Shown: positions 1-7,890 of the stretch, piece after piece
Numbering within the stretch: the stretch's first letter is position 1
How the letters are laid out: every line of letters begins with the position of its first letter
Source: Streptomyces coacervatus
GTDB taxonomy: Bacteria; Actinomycetota; Actinomycetes; Streptomycetales; Streptomycetaceae
NCBI RefSeq assembly: GCF_029223485.1
Contig: NZ_JARHTP010000004.1
Location: forward strand, 1-64,000
Reading direction: 5' to 3'
Length of the DNA stretch: 64,000 bases
Translations under genes and position numbers: made by a program
Notes under the pieces: model-generated
The model's input: only the letters and a program-made list of their open reading frames with translations
Told to the model about the DNA's origin: nothing
Databases searched by the model: none

Positions 1-35
1 GCCACATACGCGGCCGCTTCGTCTTTGTCTGCCAT
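1..35 (-). CDS. Start of a gene leaving the window (partial)
   Basis: On the minus strand an ATG at base 35 opens a frame MADKDEAAAYV that continues beyond the left edge. The upstream GGATCGGACG is at best a weak ribosome binding site. Eleven codons are too few to identify a family. From its position behind an IS-like end it may be a transposase, but this is inference. Confidence 0.3.
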   Translation of the reverse strand, partial: MADKDEAAAYV

Positions 36-118
36 GACTCGTCCGATCCGCCCGGCCCGAGGGCCCGCGGGCGAGCCCCGGGCCAGGTTTTCACATCACG
101 GACTTACACGATCTTTCA
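1..118 (-). mobile_element. Possible end of an insertion sequence (partial)
   Basis: The first ~118 bases do not continue the ABC-transporter homology that starts near base 120, although the + frame stays open. Read on the minus strand, a terminus-like stretch around bases 93-116 contains GTGTAAGTCCGTG, which resembles the outer ends of IS256-family elements as I remember them. About 80 bases further in there is an ATG opening a frame that runs off the window. A transposase start that close behind a terminus is the usual IS layout. Only one end is visible, so no inverted partner or target duplication can be checked. An ordinary gene start with its promoter would be the alternative. Confidence 0.3.
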
Positions 119-119
119 G

Positions 120-260
120 ACACGCTCAGCCACGGCGGCCCGGGCGGATGCGGTGGCGTGGCTGGACGGGGGGCGGGTGCGGGCAGTGGGAACGCATGCG
201 GAGCTGTGGCGGACGGCCGCCGGGTACCGGGCGGTGTTCGGGGACGGGGGGCGGGCGTGA
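120..260 (+). pseudogene. C-terminal remnant of an ABC exporter ATPase (ramA/amfB position)
   Basis: From about codon SATAARADAVAWLDGG to the stop at 258-260 the frame reads like the last ~45 residues of an ABC exporter nucleotide-binding domain: the strand after the H-loop (ADAVAWLDGGRVRAVGTHAEL) and the closing YRAVF. The Walker B and switch motifs that should lie just upstream are absent, because the sequence before base ~120 is unrelated. The gene therefore appears broken within the ATPase domain. It lies directly upstream of a second ABC exporter gene and a RamR-type regulator, so it was probably the first half of a heterodimeric exporter. It is also possible that the sequence left of 120 is a divergent part of the same protein. 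Confidence 0.55.
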
Positions 261-663
261 ACGGCGGGGGCCACCGGGGTGGTTGCGGGTTTCGGCGGGG
301 CGGGATGCGGACGATGCCCGGGAACCGGGTGCGGACGTGGAACGAGGGGGTGCGGCGGAACGCCGGCTGCGCGGCCGGGCTCGGCGAGGGGGTATCGACC
401 TTGCGCGATGGGGTCCAGTGGCAAGGTTCGCGTGTGCTGCGGGGCGAGGAATGTGCGGTGAGGGCTTGTGAACAAACCCCCGTCGTCCGCCCGAAGGACG
501 AGCTCTGCGGCGGCACGGGGGTCCCTGCGCGCGAGCGAGGTCGAGCGTGCACGCCGGGCATCGCGGCCCAGGCGGGGGCTTGTTCACAGGCTCTGGGGGC
601 GCGCACGGGTCCTTGGCGGGACGCCCGCTTCCGGGCAGCGATGGCCGGGTACGGAGCGCCGAC
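261..663. other. Intergenic stretch, no gene seen
   Basis: About 400 bases of G-rich sequence separate the ABC remnant from the intact ABC gene. All frames here look non-coding. It holds one inverted repeat (listed separately) and the GGAG ribosome binding site for the gene at 664. I see no convincing promoter. Confidence 0.5.
467..589. repeat. Inverted repeat flanking ~95 bases
   Basis: TTGTGAACAAACCCCC at 467-482 is matched in inverted orientation by GGGGGCTTGTTCACAG at 574-589, with one mismatch in the shared TGTGAACAA(A/G)CCCCC. The two arms enclose about 90 bases with no gene. It could be a small mobile remnant, a long-range RNA hairpin or a pair of binding sites. Confidence 0.4.
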
Positions 664-2772
664 ATGAGCGACCGGGTCGGTGCGCGGCAAGGCAAGGTCA
701 CGGCCGGGGGGATCCGTGTGCGTGGCCTGCGCTATCTGCGGGAGCGTCGGCGGGCCGTGGTGCGGCTCGCGGGGTGGTCCGTGCTGGAGACGGGGCAGAC
801 CTTTGTCATCGGGTACGCCCCGGCGCGGGCCCTCGATGCAGGGTTCCTGGCCGGGCGGGCCGAGGTGGGGCTCGCCTGGCTCGGTGTCGCCGCGCTCGGT
901 GTCGTCGTGGGCGCGTACGGGACCGGGCAGGTCTACGCGGCCGTCGCCGCGCTGGTCGAACCCGTCCGGGACCGGCTCGTGGAGGGGGTGGTCGCGCGCG
1001 GCGTACGCAATCCCGACGGCGGGGTGCTGTCGGGGCTCACCCAGCAGGTGGAGATCGCGCGGGACACCTTCGCCGGGCTCGTGATGGTGTCGCGGTCGTT
1101 CGTGTTCACCGCGGTGGGAGCGTTTTTCGGGCTGTTCTCTCTCGCCCCGCTGCTCCTGCTGGTCGTGGGGCCGCCGCTCGTGGCCGGGGTGGCCCTGTTC
1201 GCGGCGTCGCTGCGGCCGTTGGCCCGTAGGCAGGAGGCGTTCCTCGTCGCCGACGAGGCCCTGGCCGAACGGCTGGGTGCCGTCTGCCCGGGGCTGCGGG
1301 ACATCACGGCCACCGGCGCCGAGGAGCGGATCGCCGCCGACACGGGGGAACTCGTGGACGCCGAACTGCGGGCCGCCCGTTCCCTCGCCCGCTGGGGCGT
1401 CCTGCGCATCGCCGCGCTCGCCATCGGAGGCCAGCTCCCGGTCGTGCTGCTGCTCGCTGCCGCCCCCTGGCTCCTGGCCCAAGGCGTCACCACAGGCGCC
1501 CTGGTCGGCGCCCTCGCCTACATCACCCAGTCCCTCCTCCCGGCCCTCCGCAACCTGGTCCACGGCCTGGGCACAAGCGGCTCACGCCTGACGGTGGTCC
1601 TACGCCGGCTGTCCCGGCCCCACAGCCCCAGCAGCACCGGACCCCGCCCGAAACGAACCGCAACAGGCAGCCACGGCGAACGCCCCGAATCGGCTCTGCC
1701 AGAACTGACACCCACAGATCCGCCCACCACTTCACCAACCCCTGATGACCAGCCTCGTAAGGCACTGCCCACACCCGCCGGGCAAGGCAGCCATCCGACC
1801 ACTGCCCAGTGCCAGCCGTCCCCCACAGACCGGCTCAACACCCCGCCCACCCCTGCCGACCCGACCAACACCCCGACCGACCATGGCCGCGCCCACCACG
1901 CCCCCGCGCTCTCCCTCGCCTCCGTCACCTTCGCCTACAGCTCCACCGCCACCCCCGTGATCGAGGACCTCGACCTCACCCTTGCTCCCGGCTCCCATCT
2001 GGCCGTCGTCGGACCCAGTGGCATCGGGAAGTCCACGCTCACCGCTCTCGTCGCGGGGATGTTGGAGCCGCGGCACGGGACGATCCGGGTCGGTGGGGAG
2101 GCGGTCCCCTCGGGTGGGGCCGCTCGGCTGCGGGTGCTCATTCCTCAGGAGGCGTACGTCTTCACCGGTACCGTCGCCGACAACCTCGCGCACTTCCGGC
2201 AGGACCCCGTGCCCGAGGCGGAGCTGCTCGCGGCGGCCGATGCCGTCGGGCTTCGCCCGCTGGTCGACGCGCTCGGCGGGCCCGGCGCCCAGGTCGACCC
2301 CGCGGCGCTCTCCGCGGGCGAACGGCAGCTGATCGCGCTGGCCCGGGCCTATCTGTCGTACGCCCCGCTCGCCCTGCTCGACGAGGCGACCTGTCACCTG
2401 GATCCGCAGGCCGAGGAACGCGCCGAGCGTGCCTTCGCGCAGCGGCCGGGCGGCACCCTGGTCGTGGTCGCCCACCGCATCAGCTCGGCCCGGCGCGCCG
2501 ATCGGGTGCTGGTCATGGACGGGCGGGGTACGGCGTGCGGAACCCACCACGAGTTGCTGGAGACCTCGCCGCTGTACCGGGAGCTCGTCGGCAGCTGGAC
2601 ACCGGTGCCGTCACAGCCAGCCCTCCCCCTGCGAGATCCGGATCGCGTCGATGCGGTTGCGGGCCCCGGTCTTGCGGGTGATGGCCGCCATGTAGTTGCG
2701 CACGGTCCCGTGGGACAGATGGAGGCTCCCGGCGATCTCCGCAACGGAGGCACCCTCGGCGGCCAGGGATAA
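664..2772 (+). CDS. ABC exporter, fused membrane and ATPase domains (RamB/AmfA-like)
   Basis: The 702-residue protein has an N-terminal six-helix exporter domain (about residues 30-345), a long Pro/Thr/Ser-rich linker (about 350-440, unusual for the family), then an ATPase domain with Walker A GPSGIGKST, signature LSAGERQL, Walker B LALLDEAT and an H-loop in VVAHR. It should pump a substrate out of the cell. The ATG at 664 is chosen because GGAG lies 7 bases upstream; an in-frame ATG at 547 has no site. Position next to a RamR-type regulator suggests the second transporter of a SapB-type lanthipeptide locus. Family ATPases normally end near the LYRELVGSW segment, but this frame reads on for about 50 residues, antisense to the 3' end of the ramR-like gene, which suggests loss of the original stop. 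Confidence 0.85.
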   Translation: MSDRVGARQGKVTAGGIRVRGLRYLRERRRAVVRLAGWSVLETGQTFVIGYAPARALDAGFLAGRAEVGLAWLGVAALGVVVGAYGTGQVYAAVAALVEPVRDRLVEGVVARGVRNPDGGVLSGLTQQVEIARDTFAGLVMVSRSFVFTAVGAFFGLFSLAPLLLLVVGPPLVAGVALFAASLRPLARRQEAFLVADEALAERLGAVCPGLRDITATGAEERIAADTGELVDAELRAARSLARWGVLRIAALAIGGQLPVVLLLAAAPWLLAQGVTTGALVGALAYITQSLLPALRNLVHGLGTSGSRLTVVLRRLSRPHSPSSTGPRPKRTATGSHGERPESALPELTPTDPPTTSPTPDDQPRKALPTPAGQGSHPTTAQCQPSPTDRLNTPPTPADPTNTPTDHGRAHHAPALSLASVTFAYSSTATPVIEDLDLTLAPGSHLAVVGPSGIGKSTLTALVAGMLEPRHGTIRVGGEAVPSGGAARLRVLIPQEAYVFTGTVADNLAHFRQDPVPEAELLAAADAVGLRPLVDALGGPGAQVDPAALSAGERQLIALARAYLSYAPLALLDEATCHLDPQAEERAERAFAQRPGGTLVVVAHRISSARRADRVLVMDGRGTACGTHHELLETSPLYRELVGSWTPVPSQPALPLRDPDRVDAVAGPGLAGDGRHVVAHGPVGQMEAPGDLRNGGTLGGQG

Positions 2773-3219
2773 CACGCTCAGCTCCCGCCGGGTCAGCGGC
2801 ATCTCGGCGGCCTTGAGGAAGCCGAAGCCCAGCGAATCGTTGATGAAACGTTCCCCCTGGGCGACCCGACGGATCCCGTGCACGAGGTGCTCCGGCGAGG
2901 CCTCCTTGTCGACATAGCCGAGCGCCCCCGCCTCGATCGCCCGTTTCAGCAGGCCGGGCCTGTTCGCACTGGCAAGCACGAGAAGTCTCGGCGGTGCCGT
3001 GTCCGGGTCTCTGGACCGCAGCTCGCCGAGCGGTGGGATGCCGTAGGCGTCGGCGCACTCCAGGTCCGCCGCGCAGACGTCGGGCCGCAGGGACCGCACC
3101 CGGCCGGGCGCGCTGCGCCAAGGCGTGTCCTCCACTGTGAGGTCGGGTTCTCTGCGCAGCCAGTCCGCCAGCACCGATCGGACCAGACACTCGTCGTGCA
3201 CCAGAAGTACCCGGATCAC
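2611..3219 (-). CDS. ramR: RamR/AmfR-type response regulator
   Basis: The 202-residue protein has an N-terminal receiver-like domain (MIRVLLVHDE start, later LLVLASANRPGLLKRA and ALGYVDKEASPEHLV) and a C-terminal LuxR/NarL helix-turn-helix (PLTRRELSVLSLAAEGAS, then LSHGTVRNYMAAITRKTGA). This closely matches what I know of RamR (S. coelicolor) and AmfR (S. griseus), which activate the SapB lanthipeptide operon during aerial growth. The start is GTG at 3217-3219 with GAGGGG just upstream. It lies convergent to, and overlaps by 162 bases, the ABC exporter gene. No kinase gene is adjacent, as is usual for RamR. The biosynthetic genes ramC and ramS would lie left of the window, if present. Confidence 0.85.
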   Translation of the reverse strand: MIRVLLVHDECLVRSVLADWLRREPDLTVEDTPWRSAPGRVRSLRPDVCAADLECADAYGIPPLGELRSRDPDTAPPRLLVLASANRPGLLKRAIEAGALGYVDKEASPEHLVHGIRRVAQGERFINDSLGFGFLKAAEMPLTRRELSVLSLAAEGASVAEIAGSLHLSHGTVRNYMAAITRKTGARNRIDAIRISQGEGWL

Positions 3220-3563
3220 TGCCGCCCCTCAGTTTTCCGTAGCTTTCCGTCTGCGGTCGCATTGGTGTTGAACGCGTGCCCATTGTTGGCGCCCGCGACC
3301 GTTCATGGGCGCGAAGAACCGGCCAACAGGGGGCGCGGGGGCGCACGCACGGCGCCTGCACGCTGCCCCACGCATCAACTGAGAGTGCATGCTCCGGGGC
3401 GGAGTGGGTACACAGGGGTTCTTCACCGTGCCGGGGGCTGAGCTGTGCCCATCCGCGGGCCGGGCGGCAGCGTCCGGACCACCTCTCGCCGTGCGCGACC
3501 GGCCGCCAGGGGGCAGATTGATCCCTGGGACCCGTCGCCCGGCCGTGCAAGGAGGTGGTCGGC
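3220..3563. promoter_or_regulatory. Divergent intergenic region between ramR-like gene and phosphatase
   Basis: 344 bases without a gene separate two divergent starts, so promoters for both must lie here. The only clear signals are GAGGGG before the ramR-like start and AAGGAGG at 3549-3555 before the phosphatase. I see no strong palindrome. Confidence 0.4.
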
Positions 3564-5708
3564 GTGTCCGACGGGCAGACGTCCGCACAGGCACCGGCGG
3601 CCGCAAGGACGCGGGTGGGCCGCCCCCTGCTCTCTCTGGCGCTGGCGTCGATGATGGACGACGTCCAGGCGCACTCCGGCGCGGTGTATCTGCTGTCGCC
3701 GGCCGAACCGGTGCTGGAGATGGCAGTGATGGCAGGCCTGCCCCGGGCCTTCGCCGCGCCCTGGGAGCGGGTGGGACTCAGCGCGCCGATCCCGGTCGCC
3801 GAGGCGGTGCGTGACCGGCGACTGGTGTGGGTGGGCGGCGAGGAGGAGATGGCGGCCCGCTATCCGCGCATCGCCGTGGTGCTGCCCTATCCCTTCGCAC
3901 TGGCCGCGGTACCGGTGGCGACCGGCTCGACGGCGTACGGCGCGGTCTTCGTGACCTGGCCCGGCGCCCATCCGCCCGAGCTGTCCGACCGGGAGCGGGA
4001 GCATCTGACCGCGGCCTGCGACCGGCTCGCGAAGCGGCTGGAGCGTGCCATGGAGGAGAGCCGCCCGCTGCTCCCCGAGCCGGATCTGCTGGGCGTGCCG
4101 CCGATGGGCGGCGCGGCCGGCACGCTCGGCACGGTGGAGGCGGCGCGGTTGGTGGCACGGCTGCCGTACGGGCTGTGCTCGCTCGATCTGCACGGCCGGA
4201 TCGCCTTCGCCAACGCGGCGGCGGCCGAGCTGATCGGGCTCCCGGTCAGCAGGCTGCTGGGCACGCAGCTGTGGGCGTCGGTGCCCTGGCTCAACGACCC
4301 CGTGTACGAGGACCGCTACCGGGCCGCGCTGATGAGCCAGCAGACCACCTCGTTCGTGGCGCTGCGCCCGCCCGGGGACTGGCTGTCGTTCCGGATGTAT
4401 CCCAGTACGACCGGGCTCAGTGTGCGGGTCACCCGGGCGCGGGCGGTGGCGGAGATGAGGCGGGCTGGGCCGCAGCCCGGCGACGCGCCGTCCCGGCTGG
4501 TCACCATCTCCCAGGTGCTGACGCTGGCCGGTGCGCTGACCGAGGCGGTGGGAGTGCAGGACGTGGTGCAGCTGGTCGCGGACGAGATCGCACCGGCGGT
4601 GGGCAGCCAGGCGCTGGTGGTCCTCGGTTCGCGGGCGGGGCGGCTGCATGTGCTGGGGCACCGCGGGTATCCGGACGCGCAGGTCGTGGAGCGGTTCGAC
4701 GGGCTGCCGCTTGCGGAGCCGACGCCGGGTGCGCACGCCCTGAACACCGGGGTGCCGGCGTTCTTCGACTCCCGGGAGCAGCTGGAGCGCCTCTACCCGT
4801 CGCGGCACGCCACCCCCGATGGCTTCGCGGCCTGGGCGTATCTGCCGTTGATCGCCTCGGGACGCCCGGTGGGCACCTGTGTGCTCGCCTACGCGGAACC
4901 GCACCCGTTCCCCGCGGACGAGCGGGCGGTGCTGACGAGCCTGGGCGGACTGATCGCGCAGGCTCTGGAGCGGGCCCTGCTCTATGACGCCAAGCACCAG
5001 CTGGCGCACGGGCTGCAGGCGGCTCTGCTGCCGCACTCGCTGCCGCCGCTGGCCGGCATCGACTCGGCCTCCCGCTATCTGCCGGCCACGCACGGCATGG
5101 AGATCGGCGGCGACTTCTACGACCTGGTGCCGACGCGAGGCGGAGCCGCGGCGGTGATCGGCGACGTACAGGGCCACAATGTGACCGCGGCCGGGCTGAT
5201 GGGGCAGATCCGGACCGCCGTCCGCGCCTACACCACCGTCGGGCAGGCCCCCGAGGAGGTCATGGGCAGCACCAACCGGCTGCTGATCGATCTCGGCGCC
5301 GATCTGTTCGCCAGCTGCCTGTATCTGCGTCTCGACCCCGCGCGCGGGCGGGCCGTGATGGCCCGGGCGGGTCATCCGCCACCGCTGCTGCGCCGCCCCG
5401 ACGGGCGGGTACGGGTGCTCGACCTCGCCGGTGGCCCGCTGCTCGGCATCGACGGCAGTGCCGTCTACCCGACGACGGAGGTCGATCTCGCTCCCGGCTC
5501 CGTGCTCGCCCTCTACACGGACGGGTTGATCGAGTCCCCCGGCGTCGACATCGAGGACGCGCTCGCCGGACTCGGTGAGCGCCTCACCGAAGCCGGAGAG
5601 CTGCCTCTGGACGAGCTCGCCGACCATCTCGTACGACACAGCACCGCCGCGCGGGAGCGGCTCGACGACGTGGCGTTGCTGCTGCTCCGGGCCCGTGCAG
5701 AGGTCTGA
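3564..5708 (+). CDS. GAF-PAS-GAF-PP2C (SpoIIE-type) serine phosphatase
   Basis: The 714-residue cytoplasmic protein has a GAF-like domain (about 15-165), a PAS-like domain (about 195-290), a second GAF domain (about 310-475) and a C-terminal SpoIIE-type PP2C domain (from about 490) with the metal-binding signs GGDFYD, GDVQGHN and ALYTDGLIE. Such proteins dephosphorylate anti-sigma antagonists in partner-switching pathways, with GAF/PAS as sensors. There is no HATPase kinase domain, unlike the phosphatase at 39.9 kb. GTG at 3564 is chosen because AAGGAGG ends 8 bases before it; the in-frame GTG at 3555 abuts the site. It ends before a strong bidirectional terminator. Confidence 0.9.
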   Translation: MSDGQTSAQAPAAARTRVGRPLLSLALASMMDDVQAHSGAVYLLSPAEPVLEMAVMAGLPRAFAAPWERVGLSAPIPVAEAVRDRRLVWVGGEEEMAARYPRIAVVLPYPFALAAVPVATGSTAYGAVFVTWPGAHPPELSDREREHLTAACDRLAKRLERAMEESRPLLPEPDLLGVPPMGGAAGTLGTVEAARLVARLPYGLCSLDLHGRIAFANAAAAELIGLPVSRLLGTQLWASVPWLNDPVYEDRYRAALMSQQTTSFVALRPPGDWLSFRMYPSTTGLSVRVTRARAVAEMRRAGPQPGDAPSRLVTISQVLTLAGALTEAVGVQDVVQLVADEIAPAVGSQALVVLGSRAGRLHVLGHRGYPDAQVVERFDGLPLAEPTPGAHALNTGVPAFFDSREQLERLYPSRHATPDGFAAWAYLPLIASGRPVGTCVLAYAEPHPFPADERAVLTSLGGLIAQALERALLYDAKHQLAHGLQAALLPHSLPPLAGIDSASRYLPATHGMEIGGDFYDLVPTRGGAAAVIGDVQGHNVTAAGLMGQIRTAVRAYTTVGQAPEEVMGSTNRLLIDLGADLFASCLYLRLDPARGRAVMARAGHPPPLLRRPDGRVRVLDLAGGPLLGIDGSAVYPTTEVDLAPGSVLALYTDGLIESPGVDIEDALAGLGERLTEAGELPLDELADHLVRHSTAARERLDDVALLLLRARAEV

Positions 5709-5730
5709 GGAGGCGGCGCCGGACATGACG

Positions 5731-5762
5731 CGGTCCGGCCCTCCCGCCGGAGGGCCGGACCG
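5731..5762. terminator. Bidirectional terminator hairpin
   Basis: A perfect 14-bp stem (CGGTCCGGCCCTCC with its complement) closes a 4-base loop. It sits between the convergent phosphatase and protease genes and can serve both strands. Confidence 0.85.
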
Positions 5763-5848
5763 TCCACCGTCGACCGGAACCGCGCTGCAGGCCGATCAGT
5801 GGGTCTGTCGTCAGCGGATCGGCGCCCGATCGGTCGGCCGGGGCTCGA

Positions 5849-7267
5849 TCACTGGGATCCGGTGAGGGACGAGCCGTCCGAGCCGGTCCCGCTCTGGTCG
5901 CCCGCACCGGTGCCGGACTGGTCACCGGCGCCGGTCCCGGACTGGTCACCGGCTCCGCTCTGGTCGCCCGCCGTCGCGGACGGGTCGGCGGTGCCGGCCG
6001 CGGCGCCGCCACCGACCGCGTCGCCGCCGCCCGCCTGGTCACCGGCCGAGGCGGACGGGTCGGCGGCAGAGGCCGACGGGTCGGCGCTGCCGGACTGGTC
6101 GCCCGCGCCCGCACCCGCGCCGCCGTCGCCCAGCGTCGCGCCCGTGGCCTGCAGGGCCGCGGTCACCGGTTGGAAGAAGGTCTCGCCGCCGGCGGTGCAG
6201 TCGCCGCTGCCGCCGGAGGTCAGGCCGACCGCGCTGCCGTCCTGGGTGAACAGGGAGCCGCCGCTGTCACCGGCCTCGGCGCAGACGTTCGTCTGGATGA
6301 GGCCGTTGACGGTGTCGGTGCCGCCCGGGACGGTCTCGCTCGCGAAGTTCACGGTGGCGTCGAGCCCGGTGACCTGGCCGTTGTGCAGGCCGGTCGTGCT
6401 GCCCATCCGGAAGACCGTCTCGCCCACGGTGGCGTCCGCGGCCTTCGTGATCTGGACGGTCTGGCCGTTGCCGGCGTTGACCTCGCTGGGCGCCTGGGTG
6501 GTGGCGTCGTCGTACTTGACGAGGGAGAAGTCGTTGCCCGGGAACGTGGCCTGGTCGACGGTGGCGATCGGCTGGCCGTTCTGGGAGTCGGACCACTGCT
6601 TGGCCGCGACCCCGCAGTGGCCGGCGGTCAGGAAGGCGGGGCTGCCGTCGCTGGCGGTGACATTGAAGCCGAGGGAGCAGCGGACCCCGCCCTGGGCGGT
6701 CTGGGCGAAGATGGCGTCACCGCCCGACACCTTCGTCTTGAAGGTGCCGGAGGACTTCTTCACGGTCGCCATGTCGGCGCCGAGGCTCTTGACCGTCGAC
6801 GTCAGTCTGTCCCACTTGGCGCCGGTGACCGTGGAGTCGGCGGTGACGGCGAGCTTGTTGGTCTTCGGGTCGATCGCCCACGCCGTGCCCGGGATGGTCG
6901 CGTCGGCCTTCAGCGTCTGCGCGCCCGCCTTCAGCGCGGCGAGGCTGTTCTTGACCTCGCGGACCTTCGCGCCCGCCTTCTCCGCCTGGACGACCACATT
7001 GTTCTTGTCGCCGGATATGACGTTGACGGTGAGCTGCTGTGTGCCGGAGTCGTAGTACGAACCGGCGAAGGCGTCGCCGAGCAGGTTCTGCAGCTGCGAG
7101 GCGAGATCCGAGGCGTCGGTCGCCTTCAGGGTCTTGGGGGCGGCGTTGGTCGTCGCCCCGTCCTGCGACGCGTTGGCGTGCGGCAGCAGGATGGCGGCTG
7201 CGCCGAGCGCCGCGACGCTGCCTGCCGCGATCGCGGCCTTGCGCTTCGGAATTCGCTTGTGACTCAA
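5849..7267 (-). CDS. Secreted S1 serine protease (streptogrisin/alpha-lytic type) with repetitive tail
   Basis: The 472-residue preproprotein has a basic N-terminus and hydrophobic signal (residues 1-33), a propeptide of the alpha-lytic protease kind (about 45-180), then a chymotrypsin-fold domain. Visible catalytic residues are His217 (TAGHCG), Asp246 (GNDFSLV) and Ser335 (GDSGGS), with Cys197/218 and Cys329/357 as likely disulfides. After about residue 380 a ~90-residue tail of repeated GDQSG, DPSA and AGG units replaces the chitin-binding domain seen in streptogrisin C. The TTG start at 7265-7267 is supported by AGGAGG nine bases upstream; the longer in-frame ATG at 7501 has no site and would spoil the signal peptide. 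Confidence 0.92.
   Translation of the reverse strand: MSHKRIPKRKAAIAAGSVAALGAAAILLPHANASQDGATTNAAPKTLKATDASDLASQLQNLLGDAFAGSYYDSGTQQLTVNVISGDKNNVVVQAEKAGAKVREVKNSLAALKAGAQTLKADATIPGTAWAIDPKTNKLAVTADSTVTGAKWDRLTSTVKSLGADMATVKKSSGTFKTKVSGGDAIFAQTAQGGVRCSLGFNVTASDGSPAFLTAGHCGVAAKQWSDSQNGQPIATVDQATFPGNDFSLVKYDDATTQAPSEVNAGNGQTVQITKAADATVGETVFRMGSTTGLHNGQVTGLDATVNFASETVPGGTDTVNGLIQTNVCAEAGDSGGSLFTQDGSAVGLTSGGSGDCTAGGETFFQPVTAALQATGATLGDGGAGAGAGDQSGSADPSASAADPSASAGDQAGGGDAVGGGAAAGTADPSATAGDQSGAGDQSGTGAGDQSGTGAGDQSGTGSDGSSLTGSQ
5884..5975. repeat. Short tandem repeats encoding the protease tail
   Basis: Imperfect units containing GGACTGGTCACCGG and CTCTGGTCGCCCGC follow one another and encode the GDQSG repeats at the protease C-terminus. 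Such tracts change length readily by slippage or recombination. Confidence 0.6.
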
Positions 7268-7457
7268 ACTTCTCGACCTCCTGGGGGACCGGAGTCTGTG
7301 CCGCCGTTCGGCAGCTGTTCTGTTCGGGGCGCCTGGATGGCTGTTGGTACGCACGGGTCGCACGGTGCGTTCAATTCCGTTTGCCAACTCGCTTTGCACG
7401 ACGGCGAATCGGCCATGACCCGCGTCCGACGATCCGGCGCGGGGAACAATCGCCCAT

Positions 7458-7871
7458 ATGACGATGACCACCGCCGAAGCCGACAAGATCCTCTCCGCCA
7501 ACTTCGCTCCTTGGGTCCTTGAGCTGGGCCTGACGGTCGAGGCCTTGGCCGACGACCGGGCGACACTGCGACTTCCCTGGTCGGACCGGCTGTCACGGGA
7601 AGGCGGCGGGCTGTCGGGTCAGGCACTGATGGCCGCCGCCGACACGGCCACCGTGATCGCCGTGTCGGCCGCCCGCGGGGCCTACGGACCGATGACGACG
7701 GTTCAGCAGTCGACGTCGTTCCAGCGCGCGGTGACGGGTTCGGATGTCCTGATCGAGGCGGTGCTCACCAAGCTGGGCCGCCGTATGGCGTTCGCGGACA
7801 TCTCGATGACCGCCGAGGCGTCGGGTGAGCTCGCGGCGCGGGCGAGCACGGTCTATGCGCTTCTCGGCTGA
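7458..7871 (+). CDS. PaaI-type hot-dog thioesterase
   Basis: The 137-residue protein has the single hot-dog domain of PaaI-like acyl-CoA thioesterases: the segment LSGQALMAAADTATVIAV corresponds to the central helix with its acidic catalytic residue (Asp), followed by the strands TTVQQSTSFQRAV and LGRRMAFADISM. The reaction would be hydrolysis of an acyl-CoA thioester; the substrate cannot be told. It starts at ATG 7458, with a second in-frame ATG six bases later, and only a GGGGAA sequence as ribosome binding site. It is divergent from the protease and monocistronic. Confidence 0.85.
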   Translation: MTMTTAEADKILSANFAPWVLELGLTVEALADDRATLRLPWSDRLSREGGGLSGQALMAAADTATVIAVSAARGAYGPMTTVQQSTSFQRAVTGSDVLIEAVLTKLGRRMAFADISMTAEASGELAARASTVYALLG

Positions 7872-7890
7872 CTATGCACTTCTCGGCTGA
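7853..7890 (+). repeat. Small tandem duplication at the thioesterase stop
   Basis: CTATGCGCTTCTCGGCTGA, which holds the stop codon, is followed directly by CTATGCACTTCTCGGCTGA, one base different. It duplicates the last codons and the stop without changing the protein. Confidence 0.7.

Noticed and set aside
5799..7055. 418-residue plus-strand frame opposite the protease
   Set aside because: The minus strand has an intact catalytic triad, signal peptide and ribosome binding site; the plus frame is its shadow.
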